Origin: UBA3537 sp965658025
Lineage (GTDB): Bacteria; Bacteroidota; Bacteroidia; Flavobacteriales; Flavobacteriaceae
NCBI GenBank assembly: GCA_965658025.1
Contig: CBFHQL010000036.1
Location: 1 to 9,770, forward strand
DNA length: 9,770 nt
Direction: 5' to 3'
Shown: positions 6,961 through 9,770 of the stretch, in pieces
How the letters are laid out: each line of letters starts with the position of its first letter
How positions within the stretch are numbered: the first letter of the stretch is position 1
Position numbers and translations under genes: made by a program
Notes under the pieces: model-generated
Database searches by the model: none
Told to the model about the DNA's origin: nothing
Seen by the model: only the letters and a program-made list of their open reading frames with translations

Positions 6961-7031
6961 ATTAAGTGATAATATAATTTATGGCACACTGTTTGGTTAA
7001 AACTAAACAAGAACCTTTAAACATTTATATT

Positions 7032-7985
7032 ATGAAAAAGTTACTGATTACATTAAGCGTAGCAATTTATTCGAGTTTTAGTTTTGCAAATGCGCCATTA
7101 AGTGTGCGCAATTACAGTAATGCTTTCATATTTAATGAACGTGGTATTGAGTTTGCAGTATTTCCAGACGGCCAGTTTGATTTTAATGTATTGAATCGTA
7201 GAGGTCGAGTGTTTGGCGGAAACCGAATCGATGTAAACGTTGGTTTTAATGGAAATGGGTATGTGAGTTTTAATGCTGGATATCAGTACGATCATTTTAT
7301 TCAGTACGATGATTTTGGTGCTATTGTCCAAATCCAAAATGTACCTGTTTTTTATGATTATTATGGCCGTGTACGGCAAATTGGTAATGTACGCATCCAC
7401 TACAACCACAATGGTTATGTGCGTCAAATTGGAGGGCTTTATATAGGATATCGTCCAAATTTAAGTTTCTATTACCATGGCTATATCAACAGCAGAAATC
7501 GTTTTTATACCCAACGTCCATGGCATGTCTATTACCGCAGACCAAGTGTACAAACTTGTGTGGTCTACGACCGCCCGTACCGAAGATATTATACGCCAAA
7601 CCGCAGACATTATACAAGTCCATATAGAAATAACAGACGACCAGCGGTGTACCACGGAAACACACGAAGCCGTAGAACAACGCAAACTGCGTACACCAAT
7701 AGTGCAAACCGCAACCGTAATTCTAGCGTACGGACAACCACAACACGATCTGTAAGTAGAGCGAATCCTTCAAATTCTGGAGCGGTACGTACCACCACAA
7801 GAACACGCACAACTACGCAACGAAGCACACCCAATCGTGTGCAACAGCGCAGCAATAAACATATTAAACCTCGAGGAAATAGTGTGGTGCAACAAAAAAC
7901 ACGAACTGTAAAGCGTAGTGCTCCACAAAGCAATCGCCAACAACAGAAAAAACGAAGCCCCAGCCGTTTAAAAAGAACCCAATAA
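7032..7985 (+). CDS. Secreted repeat protein with an Arg-rich, acid-free C-terminal tail (317 aa)
   Basis: A 317-residue exported protein. I chose ATG 7032 because it opens a clean Sec signal peptide (MKKLLITLSVAIYSSFSFA, cleavage near 19/20); the in-frame ATG at 6981 would add 17 polar residues before it. Mature region 20-92 includes GIEFAVFPDGQFDFNV. Three exact-length 16-residue repeats follow at 93-140 (DDFGAIVQIQNVPVFY, DYYGRVRQIGNVRIHY, NHNGYVRQIGGLYIGY). A Tyr/Arg-rich linker leads to a low-complexity tail of about 135 residues (183-317), which I count as 35 Arg/Lys with no Asp or Glu. I recognise this as a flavobacterial family sometimes labelled sperm nuclear basic protein because of its composition; that name says nothing of function. 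The signal peptide argues for periplasm or surface. Binding of a polyanion (LPS, polysaccharide, extracellular DNA) is an inference. It is followed by a strong terminator. Confidence 0.88.
   Translation: MKKLLITLSVAIYSSFSFANAPLSVRNYSNAFIFNERGIEFAVFPDGQFDFNVLNRRGRVFGGNRIDVNVGFNGNGYVSFNAGYQYDHFIQYDDFGAIVQIQNVPVFYDYYGRVRQIGNVRIHYNHNGYVRQIGGLYIGYRPNLSFYYHGYINSRNRFYTQRPWHVYYRRPSVQTCVVYDRPYRRYYTPNRRHYTSPYRNNRRPAVYHGNTRSRRTTQTAYTNSANRNRNSSVRTTTTRSVSRANPSNSGAVRTTTRTRTTTQRSTPNRVQQRSNKHIKPRGNSVVQQKTRTVKRSAPQSNRQQQKKRSPSRLKRTQ
7308..7451 (+). repeat. Three in-frame 48-bp units encoding 16-residue repeats
   Basis: Units at 7308-7355, 7356-7403 and 7404-7451 each encode 16 residues with the pattern (D/N)-x2-G-x-(I/V)-x-Q-I-x-(N/G)-(V/L)-x-(I/V)-x-Y. 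The protein pattern is regular while the DNA has diverged, so the repeats are old and kept by selection on the protein. The alternating hydrophobic pattern suggests short beta hairpins. Confidence 0.8.
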
Positions 7986-8019
7986 TAAATTGTAGTTTAT
8001 TTTTGATTTTTGATTAGTC

Positions 8020-8048
8020 AAAAAAGCCCTCAAAAGAGGGCTTTTTTT
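8020..8048 (+). terminator. Strong intrinsic terminator after the Arg-rich protein gene
   Basis: AAAAAAGCCCTC, loop AAAA, GAGGGCTTTTTT and one further T: a 12-bp perfect stem with a GC core and a T run, 34 bp after the stop codon. The A run on the left lets it also act in the minus direction. It separates the uvrA-side genes from the lipoprotein/protease operon. Confidence 0.92.
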
Positions 8049-8062
8049 ACACCCCTTTTTCC

Positions 8063-8122
8063 CACTTATTACGTCAGATGGCCGTTTATTACGCCAAATG
8101 GCCACTTATTACATGACGCTTG
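8063..8122. repeat. Three tandem 20-bp direct repeats upstream of the lipoprotein/protease operon
   Basis: Units at 8063-8082 (CACTTATTACGTCAGATGGC), 8083-8102 (CGTTTATTACGCCAAATGGC) and 8103-8122 (CACTTATTACATGACGCTTG). The first two agree at 16 of 20 positions, and the third shares the first ten bases with unit 1 and then diverges. The shared core is TTATTACG-C-A-ATGGC. A period of 20 bp is about two helical turns, so copies lie on the same DNA face, as expected for binding sites of a regulator. They end 57 bp before the lipoprotein ATG. Confidence 0.75.
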
Positions 8123-8148
8123 ACATAAAGATTAGATTTCGGTAGATT
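8120..8148 (+). promoter_or_regulatory. Possible promoter of the lipoprotein/protease operon
   Basis: TTGACA at 8120-8125 and TAGATT at 8143-8148 are 17 bp apart, resembling an E. coli-type -35/-10 pair (6/6 and 4/6). The TTG also fits a Bacteroidota -33 element, but no TAnnTTTG stands at the right distance; the nearest, TAGATTTC at 8133-8140, is too close. The TTG of the element is the end of the third direct repeat, which would place the repeats right at and upstream of -35. Confidence 0.35.
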
Positions 8149-8179
8149 ATAGGCGAATTTTTTAAAATAATCTATTGTT

Positions 8180-8644
8180 ATGAAAACAACACTTATCCTA
8201 TTAATGACCCTTTTACTCACCACAGGAGGGTGTACTAAAGAAGACCACAAAGACCCTCAAACCATTAGGTTTACCGAAATTGGCAAAGGGTATCTCTCTG
8301 GTAACGGAGACGAAGGCATCGAAAAATCCAACTTGGTAATTAAAACCAAAACCGAGTGGGAAACACTCATGCAAAAAATGAATACATCTGGCAATGTCAC
8401 CGATAATTTTACAGAAACCGATATAGATTTTAATACCTATATGGTCATTGCGGTTTTTTTGGAGGTTAAAGCTTATATGTGGGAGGTAAAAATCAATAAA
8501 ATTGAAAACAATGGGCATAAAATTACAGTTTATGGCTCGGATCAACCATTTGCCGCAGCAGTTATTACACCTCATCCTTTTCATATTGTAAAAATTCCAA
8601 AAACTAAAAAACAAATCATATTCAATTTAGAACTGACAGAATAA
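8180..8644 (+). CDS. PrcB-like lipoprotein, probably surface-exposed (154 aa)
   Basis: A 154-residue lipoprotein. A hydrophobic signal (MKTTLILLMTLLLTTGG) precedes C18, the likely lipidated cysteine; the lipobox TGGC is loose at -3. C18 is followed by T-K-E-D, which fits the K-(D/E)2 export signal described for surface lipoproteins in Bacteroidota. The C-terminal two thirds resemble the PrcB C-terminal domain: NLVIKTKTEWETLM (51-64), DFNTYMVIAVFLEVKAY (83-99), WEVKINKIE (101-109) and TPHPFHIVKIPK (130-141). In Treponema denticola, PrcB is a lipoprotein that stabilises the subtilisin-like protease PrtP. The glycine-rich loop common in this family after the VFLG-like strand is degenerate here. 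A subtilase gene follows after 19 bp, which agrees with that role. Domain assignment is from motif memory; another small lipoprotein family is possible. Confidence 0.65.
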   Translation: MKTTLILLMTLLLTTGGCTKEDHKDPQTIRFTEIGKGYLSGNGDEGIEKSNLVIKTKTEWETLMQKMNTSGNVTDNFTETDIDFNTYMVIAVFLEVKAYMWEVKINKIENNGHKITVYGSDQPFAAAVITPHPFHIVKIPKTKKQIIFNLELTE

Positions 8645-8663
8645 CCACTTAATCTTAATCATT

Positions 8664-9770
8664 ATGAAATTTAAACTATTTATAAGCATCATATTGTTTG
8701 CTAACATATATTTTATGAATGCTCAGAACTATTACTATTACTATAAAGGGGAAAAAGTAAATTTAACTTTAGACACCAATACTTCAAGTGATAATAAAAT
8801 TTATTTTAAGAGATCAAATAGTGCTAAATCTATTTCTATTTCTAATATTTTCTATGTAAAATTACGTAACGCAAATGATTTTAGTTTACTGAAACAAATT
8901 GCAGATCAAAATGACGTTTCAATAGTACATAAAAACTCATTTATGCCTTTATGGTATAAGTTGAAACTTAAAACAAATAATGACAAATCTTCTTTAGAGG
9001 TTTGTAATGAGTTTTATGAAACTGGACATTTTGCAGATATTGACCCAGCATTTATGTTTGACTTTGACAATAGCTGTAGCAACGATAGTGATTTTGGAAA
9101 TTTATGGGGTCTAGATAATGCAAGTAATTCAAATATTGATATTAATATTTGTGATGCTTGGTCAATAACAGAGGGTGGTGGGATTAATGTGGCTGTACTT
9201 GACCAAGGTATTGATAAAACTCACAATGACTTAAATGATAACATTTCGTCTCTAAGTTTTGACGCCCAAAACGGGACTTCTCCATCTGTATTTACGAATG
9301 GAGGAAGCCATGGCACTCATGTAGCAGGTACAATTGGTGCAGAAAAAGACAATAATTTGCAAGTGGTTGGCGTTGCTCCTCAATCCAAAATTATGAGTAT
9401 TAGCCATACTCTATCCATTACTTCAGATATTTCTGAAGAATTAGCAGATGGTATCAATTGGGCTTGGCAAAATGGTGCTCATATTATAAACAATTCGTGG
9501 GGTGACCAAGGCGGACAATTTTTTGATCAATTACATAGTGCGCTATTAGAAAATGCCATAAATAATGCTTTGAACAATGGAAGGAATGGTTTAGGTACTA
9601 TTTTAGTTTTCGCATCTGGAAATTATGGCATTAGTTCTCCAAGGATGGATTATCCTGGAAACTCAAATGATCTCATATTAGCTGTTGGAGCAATCGACCA
9701 ATCAGGCCAAAGGTCAGTTTTCAATCCCAGTTTAGATAAAGCCTCTGCATATGGAGAAGATCTAGATATT
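8664..9770 (+). CDS. Subtilisin-family (S8) serine protease, N-terminal part (runs off the right edge)
   Basis: The first 369 codons of a secreted subtilase; the C-terminus, including the nucleophile Ser (GTSMA motif), is outside the window. A signal peptide (MKFKLFISIILFANIYFMNA) is followed by QNYYYYYKGEKV and a propeptide-like region to about 140. The catalytic domain begins near 145 (NLWGLDNA). The catalytic Asp is D180 in VAVLDQGID, the catalytic His is H216 in GGSHGTHVAGTIGA, and the oxyanion Asn is N320 in VFASGN; the substrate-binding strand INNSWGDQGG is at 275-284. Flavobacterial enzymes of this type often end in a type IX secretion sorting domain, but that part cannot be seen. The start 19 bp after the PrcB-like gene indicates an operon. 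The 5' part is strikingly AT-rich: I count 12 and 14 G+C in the 60-base stretches from 8761 and 8821. Confidence 0.93.
   Translation, partial: MKFKLFISIILFANIYFMNAQNYYYYYKGEKVNLTLDTNTSSDNKIYFKRSNSAKSISISNIFYVKLRNANDFSLLKQIADQNDVSIVHKNSFMPLWYKLKLKTNNDKSSLEVCNEFYETGHFADIDPAFMFDFDNSCSNDSDFGNLWGLDNASNSNIDINICDAWSITEGGGINVAVLDQGIDKTHNDLNDNISSLSFDAQNGTSPSVFTNGGSHGTHVAGTIGAEKDNNLQVVGVAPQSKIMSISHTLSITSDISEELADGINWAWQNGAHIINNSWGDQGGQFFDQLHSALLENAINNALNNGRNGLGTILVFASGNYGISSPRMDYPGNSNDLILAVGAIDQSGQRSVFNPSLDKASAYGEDLDI

Noticed and set aside
6991..7008. Imperfect inverted repeat GTTTGGTT/AACTAAAC as an operator for the Arg-rich gene
   Set aside because: It contains a mismatch, has a two-base loop and sits in AT-rich DNA, so it is too weak to list as a feature.
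6981..7031. N-terminal extension of the Arg-rich secreted protein from the ATG at 6981
   Set aside because: It would place 17 polar residues before a clean signal peptide that begins at the ATG at 7032.
7461..7933. Several overlapping ORFs on both strands within the Arg-rich gene
   Set aside because: The low-complexity repeat-rich coding sequence has few stops in other frames. Only the 7032-7985 frame has a signal peptide and protein-level repeats.
8063..8122. CRISPR array
   Set aside because: The units are contiguous 20-bp copies with no spacers, and there are only three of them.

Overview
The window looks like a chromosomal segment of a flavobacterium (phylum Bacteroidota). This rests on an AT-rich composition, promoter-like elements of the TTTG/TAnnTTTG type typical of this phylum, and proteins with flavobacterial character: the ECF sigma factor, the 930-residue UvrA, the Bcp peroxiredoxin, the Arg-rich secreted repeat protein, and a lipoprotein with a Bacteroidota-type export signal. 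I assign no species.

Layout. At the left edge (1-422, minus) is the N-terminal part of a metallo-beta-lactamase-fold hydrolase with a TTG start. Divergent from it is a conserved 483-residue cytoplasmic protein of unknown function (517-1968). It converges on a Bcp-type peroxiredoxin (1979-2431, minus), which shares a 34-bp divergent promoter region with nth, endonuclease III (2466-3116). nth ends inside a perfect 30-bp palindromic terminator. This terminator also serves a small 47-residue ORF on the opposite strand (3146-3289), which follows an ECF sigma factor gene (3354-3941, minus). Divergent from the sigma factor is uvrA (4158-6950), followed by a secreted repeat protein with a long Arg-rich, acid-free tail (7032-7985) and a strong terminator (8020-8048). 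Next come three 20-bp direct repeats (8063-8122), then an apparent two-gene operon: a PrcB-like lipoprotein (8180-8644) and, 19 bp downstream, a subtilisin-family (S8) protease that runs off the right edge (8664-9770).

How the genes work together. The central block (bcp, nth, uvrA) is a housekeeping set for oxidative-stress defence and DNA repair around a sigma factor. The right end is a separate cell-envelope/secretion module. The PrcB-like lipoprotein next to a subtilase recalls the Treponema denticola dentilisin system, where lipoprotein PrcB stabilises the subtilisin-like protease PrtP. A surface-export motif just after the lipoprotein cysteine would put the lipoprotein on the same side of the outer membrane as a secreted protease. 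The protease gene is much more AT-rich at its 5' end than the genes before it.

Best candidates for a second look are the lipoprotein/subtilase pair with its triple repeat, the 47-residue ORF, the acid-free basic secreted protein, endonuclease III without its iron-sulfur ligands, and UvrA without one zinc-binding cysteine pair. I found no mobile element, CRISPR array, tRNA or rRNA.
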